From: Planktomarina sp.
GTDB taxonomy: Bacteria; Pseudomonadota; Alphaproteobacteria; Rhodobacterales; Rhodobacteraceae
Length of the DNA: 58,928 bases
Assembly (NCBI GenBank): GCA_016780825.1
Contig: JADHLF010000011.1
Span: 1-58,928, forward strand
Direction of reading: 5' to 3'
The notes under the pieces are model-generated. The model was not told the origin of the DNA and did not search any database. It worked only from the letters and a program-made list of their open reading frames with translations. Shown here in pieces: positions 25,940 to 35,016 of this stretch. The first letter of the stretch is position 1. Each line of letters starts with the position of its first letter. The translations under genes and the position numbers were made by a program.

Positions 25940-28492
25940 TTACGCCCCCAAAAGCCGGGTGACCATCTCCCTTGTGTCCCGCGACAGATTGGGCTTTGCC
26001 GCAAGGCGGCTGAGCTCTGCACACATAAGTGCTTGACGCTCTTTGTCATAGCGGCGCCATGTTTCGAAGACGGTGGTCATGCGCGCGCAGAGTTGCGGAT
26101 TGATGTCATCCAGAGCAATCAGCTGATCGGCCACCAACGCATAGGCGGATCCATCGGCTTGGTGAAACGCCGCAGGCGTCATGGCCAAGGCGCCGATCAA
26201 TGCGCGGAATCGGTTTGGATTTTTCAAATTGAAATCAGCATGTTTCAGCAAGTCGCGCGCAATAGCCACGGCTTGGCTTGCCGGGCAGGCGGTGACTTGT
26301 AGGCTGAACCATTTGTCGATCACCAGACGCTCATGGCGCCATTGCTGGTAAAATTGTGCCATCGCTTCAGCACCTTGGCCGTGGCGGCTCAGATTGCCAA
26401 GCGCTGGAAGTTGCAAGGTCATCGTGTCGGCCTTGGCAAATTGCTCTGCGGCCAAGGCGCCGCCATCGACATGGCTGATGAGGCCTAAGGCTAGGGCGCT
26501 CAGCGCCCGCGCGCCACAGCTGGCCGCATCTGCCGAAAAGGGCCCCGAGAGCTGGTGGGCGTGGTAAAGCGCCTGAAGCGTGTCAAGCCCTTGGCGGGCC
26601 AAATGCTCGGACAGGTGATGCACGGCTGCGTCAATTGCAACAGGATCAGGGATCTGGCCTTGCTCTGCAAGGGCTCTGGCGATTTCATCTTGACCGGGCA
26701 GGGCGCAGCATATGGCGCGGAAGGCCGGATCTAGGTCCTCATTGGCCATCACCTGGAGCAAGGCGGTGCAATAGGCGTCATCGGGCACAGCTCCCGTCTG
26801 GAGCATGGCCAGGACCGCCGATTTGCCCAGCTCGCGACTGGCCTCAAAGCGATTGAACAGATCTGGATCATGGGTCAGCTGCACCAGGTGTTCGGCCGGG
26901 CTGGTCTTGCGCCGCAAGATCACAGGGGCGGAAAATCCGCGCAATAGGGATGGGATTGGCGCGGCGCGCAGACCTGAGAAGCGGAAGCTCTGCTCGGCTT
27001 CGGTGAGCACCAGCAGCTGCGTGTCCAGCGCTTCTGTCCCGTCTGGATACAAAAGCCCCAGCGCAACGGGGATCACCAGCGGTTGTTTGTCTGGCTGGCC
27101 AGGCGTGGGCGGGGTGACTTGGGTCAGGGTCAACTCATAGGTGCCATCGGCGAAATGGTCGCGCACGGTCACGATGGGCGTGCCGGCCTGGCTGTACCAA
27201 AGTTTGAATTGGCTGAGATCCTGCCCCGTGACATCGGTGAACACGGCCAGCCAATCTTCAATCGTGCAGGCCTGCCCATCATGGCGGGTGAAATAGAGGT
27301 CCAAGGCCTTTTTATAGGCCGCATCGCCGACCAATAGCTTGAGCATACGGATCAATTCTGCGCCTTTTTCATAGACGGTGGCCGTATAGAAATTGTTGAT
27401 TTCCACAAAGCTCTCAGGCCGTACGGGATGGGCCAAGGGGCCGCTGTCTTCGCGAAATTGTCGTGCACGCAAAGCGACCACATCTTCAATGCGTCGCACC
27501 TCTGCGCCGCGCATATCTGCGCTGAATTGTTGGTCACGAAACACCGTTAGGCCCTCTTTGAGGCTCAATTGAAACCAGTCACGGCAGGTGATACGGTTGC
27601 CGGTCCAGTTGTGGAAATATTCATGGGCGATAATGGCTTCGATGCGTTCGAAATTGGCGTCTAATGCGGTTTCAGGACTGGCCAGAACGGCGGAGGAATT
27701 AAATATATTCAGACCTTTGTTTTCCATCGCGCCCATGTTGAAATCATCTACGGCGACGATATTGAAGACAGAGAGATCATATTCGCGGCCATAGACTCGT
27801 TCATCCCAAGCCATGCTGGCCTTGAGCGCTTCCAAGGCGAAGGCGCATTTGTCCTGATCGCCATCGCGCACATAGATATTCAAATCCACCGGTTTGCCGG
27901 AGGCAGTGGTGAAGTGATCGCAGACCACTTGAAATTCGCCCGCAACCAAAGCAAAGAGATAGGCCGGTTTCGGCCAGGGATCTTGCCAGCGGCGGGTTTT
28001 GCCCTCACTGCCCATCGGCTCACCATTGGATAGGGCATAGGTCAGGTCGCTATGGATGGTCACATCGAAGGGCGCCATGACATCGGGGCGATCGGGGTAA
28101 TAGGTGATGCGGCGAAAGCCTTCGGCCTCGCATTGGGTGCAAAACATGCCATTCGACATATAAAGGCCCGACAATTCCGTATTGGCGCTGGGGTTTATCT
28201 CCACCTCGCTTTGCCAGATGAAAGGCCCATCCGGCACAGTGCAGCTCAACCCCGCCTCAGTGATCACCGGAGTGACGGCAGCCCCATTGATATAGGCCGA
28301 CAGGAATTTTAAATTTTCCCCATGCAGAAAGAATTCCGAGTTGCTGCTGTCTGGGTTTGGCCGGAATTTGACCGTGGAGCGCACCCGCGTGGCGGTGGGG
28401 TGCAGGTCAAATTCAAGCGCGACGTGGTCCACCAAATAGGCGGGCGCTTGGTAATCTTTGAGGTAGATCGTTTGCGAATTTTCGGCAGTCAT
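25940..28492 (-). CDS. pepN: Aminopeptidase N, M1 family
   Basis: PepN is a broad zinc aminopeptidase of the cytoplasm, active in peptide turnover. The 850-residue protein is of usual length and has the substrate-binding GAMENKGLNIFNSS, the zinc motif IIAHEYFHNWTGNR, and the downstream glutamate ligand in LKEGLTVFRDQQ. Order is N-terminal beta domain, catalytic thermolysin-like domain, small beta domain and a C-terminal helical domain. It lies 88 bases upstream of gatB on the same strand, so the two could be co-transcribed. Confidence 0.96.
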   Translation of the reverse strand: MTAENSQTIYLKDYQAPAYLVDHVALEFDLHPTATRVRSTVKFRPNPDSSNSEFFLHGENLKFLSAYINGAAVTPVITEAGLSCTVPDGPFIWQSEVEINPSANTELSGLYMSNGMFCTQCEAEGFRRITYYPDRPDVMAPFDVTIHSDLTYALSNGEPMGSEGKTRRWQDPWPKPAYLFALVAGEFQVVCDHFTTASGKPVDLNIYVRDGDQDKCAFALEALKASMAWDERVYGREYDLSVFNIVAVDDFNMGAMENKGLNIFNSSAVLASPETALDANFERIEAIIAHEYFHNWTGNRITCRDWFQLSLKEGLTVFRDQQFSADMRGAEVRRIEDVVALRARQFREDSGPLAHPVRPESFVEINNFYTATVYEKGAELIRMLKLLVGDAAYKKALDLYFTRHDGQACTIEDWLAVFTDVTGQDLSQFKLWYSQAGTPIVTVRDHFADGTYELTLTQVTPPTPGQPDKQPLVIPVALGLLYPDGTEALDTQLLVLTEAEQSFRFSGLRAAPIPSLLRGFSAPVILRRKTSPAEHLVQLTHDPDLFNRFEASRELGKSAVLAMLQTGAVPDDAYCTALLQVMANEDLDPAFRAICCALPGQDEIARALAEQGQIPDPVAIDAAVHHLSEHLARQGLDTLQALYHAHQLSGPFSADAASCGARALSALALGLISHVDGGALAAEQFAKADTMTLQLPALGNLSRHGQGAEAMAQFYQQWRHERLVIDKWFSLQVTACPASQAVAIARDLLKHADFNLKNPNRFRALIGALAMTPAAFHQADGSAYALVADQLIALDDINPQLCARMTTVFETWRRYDKERQALMCAELSRLAAKPNLSRDTREMVTRLLGA

Positions 28493-28600
28493 GGCGCGGC
28501 TCCTGATAGGGTTGTGTGATACCTAGCGACCTTCGCGCTCAGTTGGAATAAGCGCGGCCAGAAAACTTCACGCAGGGAGTGGAATTTGTCCCCGAAAGGA

Positions 28601-28627
28601 AAATTGGTACAAAATAGTAACCAATTT
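28601..28627 (+). promoter_or_regulatory. Inverted repeat upstream of malate synthase, candidate operator
   Basis: AAATTGGT and ACCAATTT form a perfect eight-base inverted repeat with an 11-base spacer, in the 218-base gap between the divergent pepN and glcB genes. Its position 84 bases before the glcB ATG suits a regulator site. No specific regulator is recognised. Confidence 0.4.
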
Positions 28628-28710
28628 ACCTTGAAATTCGCAGGCGAGCTGGGTATCGAGACCCGAAGCGATCCGCATTGTAGGATCACATATTTCTGGA
28701 GATTGCGACT

Positions 28711-30849
28711 ATGCCAAAATATATTCAAGTTTCAGGCCTCTCGGTGGCCGAAGAGTTACATAAGTTCATCGAGTCTGAAGCTTTGGACGGATTGGCCGTC
28801 AGCGCTGCCCAGTTTTGGGATGGCCTGTCGGAATTGGCGCATGAGTTGGGACCAAAGAACCGAGCCCTTCTAGAGCAACGTTCAGATATACAAAGCAAAA
28901 TTGACGCCTGGCACATTGCGCGCCGTGGTCAGGCACATGACGCAGCCGCTTATCAAGACTTTTTGAAAGAGATTGGCTATTTGGTGCCGGAACCGGCGGA
29001 TTTTTCGGTAACAACTCAAAATGTCGATCCTGAAATTGCGTCAACCCCCGGCCCGCAACTTGTGGTGCCGATTATGAATGCGCGCTATGCGTTGAACGCG
29101 GCCAATGCCCGCTGGGGCAGCCTCTATGATGCGCTCTACGGCACGGATGCTATGGGGGACGCGCCAAGCGGTGCAGGCTATGATGCGGCGCGCGGTGCGC
29201 GAGTGATCGACTGGGCCAAAGCTTATTTGGATCAGGTCGCGCCCTTGGCCAGCGGTTCGCATGCGGATGTGACAGCCTATGAGGTTGTGGAGGATGCGCT
29301 GGTCCCTGCTCTTGCGGATCCCTCACAATATATCGGGATGAATAAAGACGATCACGGCGCGCTGGTTGAGGTGATTTTGCAGAAAAACCGTCTGCATATT
29401 GCCATTCAAATTGACCCAAAGGGCAATATTGGCAGCGGAGATAAAGCGCATGTAGACGATATCCTACTGGAAAGCGCGATATCGGCCATTATGGATTGCG
29501 AAGATTCGGTGGCCGCAGTCGATGGGGCCGATAAGGTGATCGCCTATCGCAATTGGCTTGGATTGATGCGCGGTGATCTGCTTGAGACCGTGAGCAAGGG
29601 CGGCAAATCCTTTGATCGGGTCTTGAATGCGGATCGCAGCTATGTGCATGCGGGCAAGACCCACAAGCTCAAGGGCCGCGCGCTCATGTTGGTGCGCAAT
29701 GTAGGCCATTTGATGAGCAACCCGGCGGTCAAAGATCGTGATGAGCGTGAAATTGGCGAAGGCTTGCTGGACGCTCTGTGCACAACGCTGATCGCGATGC
29801 ATGATTTGCAGCGCTCAGGCGGCAACTCGCTGCATGGTTCGGTTTATGTGGTCAAACCCAAGATGCATGGACCGGAGGAGGTGGCTTTTGCGGATGAAAT
29901 CTTCACCCGGGTTGAACGCATTTTGGGACTGCCGCAAAATACCGTAAAGCTGGGCATCATGGATGAGGAACGCCGCACCAGCGCCAATCTCAAAGCCTGC
30001 ATCAAAGCCGCCGAGGCGCGTGTGGCCTTCATCAACACGGGCTTTTTAGATCGTACCGGTGATGAAATTCACACCTCGATGGAAGCGGGACCAATGATTC
30101 CAAAAGGGCAAATGAAAGTGACCCCTTGGATCAATGCCTATGAAGACCGTAACGTTGACATCGGTTTGGCCTGTGGTTTGCAGGGCAAGGCGCAGATCGG
30201 CAAAGGCATGTGGGCCATGCCTGATTTGATGGGCGATATGTTGGCGCAAAAAATTGGCCATCCGAAAGCGGGTGCGACCTGCGCCTGGGTTCCAAGCCCA
30301 ACGGCGGCGACCCTGCATGCCACCCATTATCATCAGGTGGATGTGATGGCGGTGCAAGCAGAGCTGAAAGCCAAAGGCCCGCGCCGCGGTCTCGATGACC
30401 TTTTGACCATTCCCGTGGCCAGTGGCAGCAATTGGTCGCCCGATGAGTTGACGCAAGAGATTGAAAACAATGCGCAAGGGATCTTAGGCTATGTGGTGCG
30501 CTGGGTGGACAGCGGGGTTGGCTGTTCGAAGGTGCCAGACATCCACAATGTGGGGCTGATGGAAGACCGAGCGACCTGCCGGATCTCTTCACAGGCCTTG
30601 GCAAATTGGTTGCATCATGATGTTATTGACCGTGACATGGTCATGGCCGCAATGAAGAAAATGGCCGCTGTGGTCGATGGGCAAAATGCAGGGGACGCCA
30701 GCTATACGCCCATGGCCCCCGGTTTTGATGGGATCGCATTCAAAGCGGCCTGTGATCTTGTGTTCGAAGGTCGGGTGCAACCTTCTGGATATACGGAACC
30801 AGTTTTGCACCGCCGGAGATTGGAATTGAAAGCCGCCCAGGCGCAGTAA
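28711..30849 (+). CDS. glcB: Malate synthase G
   Basis: This enzyme condenses glyoxylate with acetyl-CoA to give malate. The 712-residue length is that of the G isoform. Visible motifs include MDCEDSVAAVDGADKVIAYR in the barrel, RSYVHAGKTHKLKGRALML (specific to the G form), RNVGHLMSNPAV, and the Mg2+/catalytic region around NTGFLDRTGDEIHTSMEAGP and EDRNVDIGLACGLQGKAQIG. It is followed by a GlcG-like gene, which suggests glycolate/glyoxylate use; no isocitrate lyase is in the window. The ATG at 28711 has GGAG about 9 bases upstream. Confidence 0.96.
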   Translation: MPKYIQVSGLSVAEELHKFIESEALDGLAVSAAQFWDGLSELAHELGPKNRALLEQRSDIQSKIDAWHIARRGQAHDAAAYQDFLKEIGYLVPEPADFSVTTQNVDPEIASTPGPQLVVPIMNARYALNAANARWGSLYDALYGTDAMGDAPSGAGYDAARGARVIDWAKAYLDQVAPLASGSHADVTAYEVVEDALVPALADPSQYIGMNKDDHGALVEVILQKNRLHIAIQIDPKGNIGSGDKAHVDDILLESAISAIMDCEDSVAAVDGADKVIAYRNWLGLMRGDLLETVSKGGKSFDRVLNADRSYVHAGKTHKLKGRALMLVRNVGHLMSNPAVKDRDEREIGEGLLDALCTTLIAMHDLQRSGGNSLHGSVYVVKPKMHGPEEVAFADEIFTRVERILGLPQNTVKLGIMDEERRTSANLKACIKAAEARVAFINTGFLDRTGDEIHTSMEAGPMIPKGQMKVTPWINAYEDRNVDIGLACGLQGKAQIGKGMWAMPDLMGDMLAQKIGHPKAGATCAWVPSPTAATLHATHYHQVDVMAVQAELKAKGPRRGLDDLLTIPVASGSNWSPDELTQEIENNAQGILGYVVRWVDSGVGCSKVPDIHNVGLMEDRATCRISSQALANWLHHDVIDRDMVMAAMKKMAAVVDGQNAGDASYTPMAPGFDGIAFKAACDLVFEGRVQPSGYTEPVLHRRRLELKAAQAQ

Positions 30850-30910
30850 CCACTGTGCTTCACTTTTACTTAATCTCGTGATTTCGCGGGGTTCACTCGA
30901 AAGAAAACTG

Positions 30911-31339
30911 ATGCCTGATATCAACCTTAGAAAAGCAAAATCCATCATCCGCGGGACATTAGCTAAGGGCAAAGAGCTCGAGCTTAAACCGCTCTCGGTC
31001 GTCGTGCTGGATGCTGGTGGGCATGTGATTGCCTTTGAGCGTGAAGATGGGGCGGCGCCGGGCCGTTTTGCCATCGCGCAAGCCAAGGCCTTTGGCTCAA
31101 TCATGCTGGGCATGGGCGGCACCGCTCAAATGGCGCGTGCGGACCAGCAGGCCTATTTTATGACCGCGGTGAACGGACTTTATGGGGGTAAAGTGATCCC
31201 AGTTCCCGGAGGCGTTTTGCTGCGCGACAAAAAAGGCAGCGTGGTCGGCGCCGTTGGTGTCACGGGCGATACCTCTGACAATGATTTGATTGCAGCCATG
31301 GCCGGTATTGAGGGCTCTGGCTTGGTGGGTGACGGTTAG
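30911..31339 (+). CDS. GlcG/HbpS-family heme-degrading domain protein (DUF336)
   Basis: The 142-residue protein is a single DUF336 (GlcG/HbpS) domain. It shows PLSVVVLDAGGHVIAFERED, RFAIAQAKAFGSIMLGMGG, VPVPGGVLL-like (VIPVPGGVLLRDKKGSVVG) and AVGVTGDTSDNDLIAAMAGI. The role of GlcG in the glycolate operon is unknown; HbpS relatives bind heme. It follows glcB by 61 bases and precedes a terminator, so it probably forms an operon with it. ATG 30911 is preferred to an upstream ATG-less extension from 30878. Confidence 0.88.
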   Translation: MPDINLRKAKSIIRGTLAKGKELELKPLSVVVLDAGGHVIAFEREDGAAPGRFAIAQAKAFGSIMLGMGGTAQMARADQQAYFMTAVNGLYGGKVIPVPGGVLLRDKKGSVVGAVGVTGDTSDNDLIAAMAGIEGSGLVGDG

Positions 31340-31396
31340 AGCCCATCGACGGCCTGAACTGGCTGTGACCCAATCGGTGCAGTGACACCGAGACAG

Positions 31397-31422
31397 AAAG
31401 GAGCGCGGGGCGCTCCTTTTTT
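31397..31422 (+). terminator. Rho-independent terminator after the GlcG-like gene
   Basis: AAAGGAGCGC, a three-base GGG loop, then GCGCTCCTTTTTT forms a ten-pair hairpin with a T-run, 58 bases after the stop. It ends the glcB transcript. Confidence 0.88.
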
Positions 31423-31755
31423 GTGCAGATGCGATTGAATTTTATGCGGGGAGCCTTCGGCGGTTGCAGCGCTTTGGGTTAAACCACAGCGCGGATCCGC
31501 CGGCCGGCCGCCCCTCCTGTCCGAAGCTCTACGAAATTTATAATATTGATTTTAAGTGCGATTTTGCGCGGCGCGCCTCGCAGTGGTCGCCTTGCACGGA
31601 TGCGCCGCTTGGCCGGCGCCCCCTTGGATCAGTGTTATTTTGGCATTTGGAGGCTGCAATTGCCCCGGTGCTTTTGTTACAAAGCTTTTTATTTGAGGGC
31701 TTTCCTGCTGGCGATGGACATCTTATGTAACGGAAAACTCGCATAAGGTGTGACT
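31423..31755. other. Intergenic stretch without a supported gene
   Basis: Between the terminator and the C26 peptidase gene I see no credible coding frame: the open frames have no family-like sequence. A TATAAT lies at 31539-31544 without a good -35 box. GC-rich short palindromes occur at about 31500-31510 and 31600-31620. A small RNA is possible but not shown. Confidence 0.4.
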
Positions 31756-32520
31756 ATGGTGCGCCCCGTGATCGGCATTATTGGCAATCCCCATCTGATC
31801 AATTCAGAGTATTTGGTGCATGGGGTGGGTGAGATGAATTCTCGCGCAGTGCGCGAGATTTGCAACGCTTTGCCCGTCATCGTCCCACCCGATGCGCTGT
31901 TGGCCCCGGTTGAGGAGCTCTTGGAGGCCTGCGACGGATTTGTGTTCACCGGCGGGCGCCCCAATGTGCATCCGAAAGAATATGGCGAATCTCTGACCGA
32001 AGGTCATGGGGAGATGGATGAGAAACGCGATGGCCTGGCCTTGCCGTTGATCCGCGCCCTGGTGACGCGTGGTCAGCCCTATTTGGCGATTTGCCGCGGG
32101 TTTCAAGAGATGAATGTCGCGATGGGGGGCAGTCTGCACCCCGAGATCCGGGAATTGCCCGGGCGAGACAATCATCGCATGCCGCCGGACGGCACTTTGG
32201 AAGAGAAATTTGCGCTGCGCCATGATGTCCGTTTCACGCCCGGCGGGGTTTTTGCGCGGATGCTGGGGGCGGAGGTCGTGCGCACCAATACGCTGCATGG
32301 GCAGGGGATCAAAGAGCCGGGGCCGCGTGTGGTGGTTGATGGCCATGCCCCCGATGGCACGCCCGAGGCGATTTACATAAAAGATGCCAAAGGCTTTGGC
32401 CTGGGCGTTCAATGGCATCCAGAATATAACGCCGCGCAAGATCCGGTCTCCAGGCCGCTGTTTTCGGCCTTTGGAGCGGCGGTCTGTGAATGGCGCGCGG
32501 CACGCCGGGGGGCAGCTTAG
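31756..32520 (+). CDS. Class I glutamine amidotransferase-like hydrolase (peptidase C26, PuuD type)
   Basis: The 254-residue protein resembles gamma-glutamyl-gamma-aminobutyrate hydrolases. It has the start VRPVIGIIGNPHL, the oxyanion segment FVFTGGRPNVHPKEYGE, the nucleophile elbow LAICRGFQEMNVAMGGSLH with Cys in AICRG, and the His/Glu of GLGVQWHPEY. The usual role is hydrolysis of gamma-glutamyl amides, as in putrescine breakdown, but no Puu genes are near. AAGGTG just upstream favours ATG 31756. It is convergent with the SDR gene, with overlapping stops. Confidence 0.9.
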   Translation: MVRPVIGIIGNPHLINSEYLVHGVGEMNSRAVREICNALPVIVPPDALLAPVEELLEACDGFVFTGGRPNVHPKEYGESLTEGHGEMDEKRDGLALPLIRALVTRGQPYLAICRGFQEMNVAMGGSLHPEIRELPGRDNHRMPPDGTLEEKFALRHDVRFTPGGVFARMLGAEVVRTNTLHGQGIKEPGPRVVVDGHAPDGTPEAIYIKDAKGFGLGVQWHPEYNAAQDPVSRPLFSAFGAAVCEWRAARRGAA

Positions 32521-33272
32521 GGTTGCCCGCCCGAGATTTCCATGGCCTGCCCGTCAAAACTGTCTGAGCCGGGGCTGCAAATCCACAAAGCGGCCGAGGC
32601 CACCTCTTCTGCTGTAATCAGCCGCCCATGCGGGTTCAGATCGACCATCAAGGCGCGGGCCTCCTCTTGGCTAATATGTGCCCGTTCAGAGATGCTCTGT
32701 GTATTACGGTCAATGATGTCCGTGTCGACATAGCCGGGGCATATTGCATTAAATGTGACAGGCAATTTGGCGTGATCGGCGCTGAGCGCCCGGATCATAC
32801 CGATGACCCCGTGCTTTGAGGCGCTGTAGGCATGCGCCCCTTTCAATCCGCGCACCCCGGCAATGGAGGAAACGGCCAAGATGCGGCCCCAGTCTTTCAC
32901 CGGCATGTATCTTAGAGATTCGCGGATCGTCAGATAGGCGCCGTCCAGATTGATTGCCATGATTTTGCGCCAAAACTCGAAGCTGGAGTTGCGGATATTC
33001 TGCCCCTCGGCGATGCCGGCATTGGCGATGCAAATATCAATGCTTCCAAAGTGATCGGCAATCGATTTCATGCCCGTGACCACCGAGGCTTCATTGGCCA
33101 CATCCATCTTGACGGCATAGCCTCCAAAAGAGTTGGCGGCCTGTTCCAACACCTCCAAACGCCGCCCGGTGATGGCCACATTGCAGCCCTCTGCAGCCAA
33201 TTTACGCGCAATCGCCAGTCCGATGCCGGTTCCGCCGCCCGTGATGACGACATTTTTTCCTGTGAGTAGCAA
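32517..33272 (-). CDS. SDR-family oxidoreductase, 3-hydroxybutyrate dehydrogenase-like
   Basis: The 251-residue protein has the NAD(P) motif VITGGGTGIGLAIARKL, the NAG motif CIANAGIAEG, the catalytic Ser region ILAVSSIAGVRG and YSASKHGVIGMIRAL. The C-terminal ICPGYVDTDI and ISGGQP are typical of classical SDRs. It most resembles 3-hydroxybutyrate dehydrogenase or FabG-type reductases, so the substrate is uncertain. The start appears to be TTG 33272 (MLLTGKNVV), with GAGGGG eight bases upstream; no ATG fits. It is divergent from pntA. Confidence 0.85.
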   Translation of the reverse strand: MLLTGKNVVITGGGTGIGLAIARKLAAEGCNVAITGRRLEVLEQAANSFGGYAVKMDVANEASVVTGMKSIADHFGSIDICIANAGIAEGQNIRNSSFEFWRKIMAINLDGAYLTIRESLRYMPVKDWGRILAVSSIAGVRGLKGAHAYSASKHGVIGMIRALSADHAKLPVTFNAICPGYVDTDIIDRNTQSISERAHISQEEARALMVDLNPHGRLITAEEVASAALWICSPGSDSFDGQAMEISGGQP

Positions 33273-33279
33273 AATTATT

Positions 33280-33285
33280 CCCCTC
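33280..33285 (-). promoter_or_regulatory. Ribosome binding site for the SDR gene TTG start
   Basis: GAGGGG on the minus strand lies seven bases before the TTG at 33272, and decides this start over the upstream TTG at 33287. Confidence 0.55.
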
Positions 33286-33344
33286 AATAACTGTATACTG
33301 AAATATACTCACATTTTGCGGCGAAAAGCCACGCTAGATCAGTT

Positions 33345-33361
33345 GCGCAATATTATTGCGC
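33345..33361 (+). promoter_or_regulatory. Inverted repeat in the SDR-pntA divergent region
   Basis: GCGCAAT-ATT-ATTGCGC is a perfect seven-base inverted repeat, 71 bases before the pntA ATG, in a 159-base divergent region. It may be an operator for pntAB or the SDR gene. No regulator is recognised. Confidence 0.4.
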
Positions 33362-33431
33362 GCGTTACCCATTCGCCATTCGAAAAGGTTTCGAGGACGG
33401 TGAAAGACCGCGTCATGAAAGGACGAAAATT

Positions 33432-35003
33432 ATGAAAATTGGAGCTCTCAAAGAGATTTCTACCGGTGAACAGCGCGTCGCCTTAACGCCAGAAAGCGCA
33501 ATTCAGTTGCAGAAACTTGGTCATGACTGCTTGGTCCAAAAAGGCGCAGGCATTGCGGCGGGCTTTAGAGATGCGCAGTATAAAGCCGTTGGCGTCGAAG
33601 TGGCCGCCACTGCGGCCGCATTGACCAAGGCCTGCGATGTCATCGTTAAGGTGCGCCCGCCCAGTGAGGCGGAAATCAAACGGCTTTCGCCAGACAAAAC
33701 GCTGATTTCATTTTTCTATCCCGGAGCCAATGCGCCGCTCATGGAGCTGGCCAAATCCAAAGGTGCCAGTGTGATTGCCATGGATATGGTGCCGCGGATC
33801 AGCCGCGCCCAGAAGATGGACGCGCTGTCGTCCATGGCCAATATCGCCGGGTATCGGGCTGTCATCGAGGCTGGGAATAACTTCGGCCGGTTTTTCACAG
33901 GTCAGGTCACCGCTGCGGGCAAAGTGCCCCCGGCCAAGGTCTTGGTGGTTGGCGCCGGCGTGGCTGGGCTTGCGGCCATCGGAACGTCGACCTCTCTTGG
34001 CGCGATCACCTACGCATTTGACGTGCGGCCAGAGGTCGCCGAGCAGGTCGAATCGATGGGTGCAGAGTTTGTCTTCTTGGATTTCTCAGAGGAGCAGGCC
34101 GATGGTGCGGCCACGGGTGGCTATGCTGCGGTCTCCTCACCGGAGTTTGCGGCGGCGCAATTGGCCAAATTCCGCGAGATTGCTCCGGATATGGACATTG
34201 TGATCACCACGGCGTTGATCCCCAATAGAGAGGCTCCTGAGCTTTGGACTGCTGATATGGTGGCCAGCATGAAACCCGGCTCCGTGATCATTGATTTGGC
34301 CGCAGAGAAGGGCGGAAATTGCAAATTGACCGTCATGGACGAGCGGATCGTGACCGATAACGGCGTGATCATCATCGGCTATACGGACTTCCCAAGCCGG
34401 ATGGCGGCGCAGGCCAGCACGCTTTATGCCAATAATATCCGCCATATGCTGTCTGATCTCACCCCGGAAAAAGATGGGGTTATTGTACATAATATGGAAG
34501 ATGACGTCATCCGCGGAGCGACCATCGCCCATGCGGGAGAGATCACCTTCCCGCCGCCGCCGCCCAAAATTCAGGCGATCGCGGCCAAGCCCAAGGAAAA
34601 ACTGCCTGAGAAAACCGCGGCGGAAAAGCGTGCCGAAGAGGTCCAGGCTTTCAAAAAGCAAACCCAGAACCAAGTCGCTCTATTGGCCATCGGCGGGGCG
34701 CTGCTGTTTTTGGTGGGCAGCTACGCACCGGCAAGCTTTATGCAGCATTTTATCGTGTTTGTTCTGTCCGTCTTTGTCGGCTTCCAAGTGATTTGGAATG
34801 TCAGCCATTCATTGCACACGCCGTTGATGGCGGTGACCAATGCGATTTCCTCGATCATCATCTTGGGCGCAGTGCTGCAAGTGGGATCGACCAGCTTGCT
34901 TGTGACCGTGCTTGCGGCGATTGCGGTGTTCTTTGCGGGCATCAATATTTTTGGCGGCTTTCTCGTAACCCGGCGCATGCTTGCCATGTTCCAGAAATCT
35001 TAA
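33432..35003 (+). CDS. pntA: NAD(P) transhydrogenase alpha subunit
   Basis: PntA and PntB make the inner-membrane transhydrogenase that uses proton flow to reduce NADP+ with NADH. The 523-residue alpha subunit has the NAD(H)-binding domain I (start MKIGALKEISTGEQRVALTP; VLVVGAGVAGLAAIGT near residue 170) and a C-terminal membrane part of about four helices (ALLAIGGALLFLVGSYAPA onward). It is the long fused alpha form, so no separate PntA2 is needed. It is 13 bases from pntB. Confidence 0.95.
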   Translation: MKIGALKEISTGEQRVALTPESAIQLQKLGHDCLVQKGAGIAAGFRDAQYKAVGVEVAATAAALTKACDVIVKVRPPSEAEIKRLSPDKTLISFFYPGANAPLMELAKSKGASVIAMDMVPRISRAQKMDALSSMANIAGYRAVIEAGNNFGRFFTGQVTAAGKVPPAKVLVVGAGVAGLAAIGTSTSLGAITYAFDVRPEVAEQVESMGAEFVFLDFSEEQADGAATGGYAAVSSPEFAAAQLAKFREIAPDMDIVITTALIPNREAPELWTADMVASMKPGSVIIDLAAEKGGNCKLTVMDERIVTDNGVIIIGYTDFPSRMAAQASTLYANNIRHMLSDLTPEKDGVIVHNMEDDVIRGATIAHAGEITFPPPPPKIQAIAAKPKEKLPEKTAAEKRAEEVQAFKKQTQNQVALLAIGGALLFLVGSYAPASFMQHFIVFVLSVFVGFQVIWNVSHSLHTPLMAVTNAISSIIILGAVLQVGSTSLLVTVLAAIAVFFAGINIFGGFLVTRRMLAMFQKS

Positions 35004-35009
35004 GGAGGT
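35002..35009 (+). promoter_or_regulatory. Strong ribosome binding site for pntB
   Basis: AAGGAGGT, a near-complete anti-16S match, overlaps the pntA stop codon and lies seven bases before the pntB ATG at 35017. It fixes that start over the upstream in-frame ATG at 34981. Confidence 0.75.
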
Positions 35010-35016
35010 CGATACT

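Noticed and set aside
31464..31730. 88-codon ORF in the gap before the C26 peptidase gene
   Set aside because: No family-like sequence, no ribosome site and Pro/Cys-rich random character.
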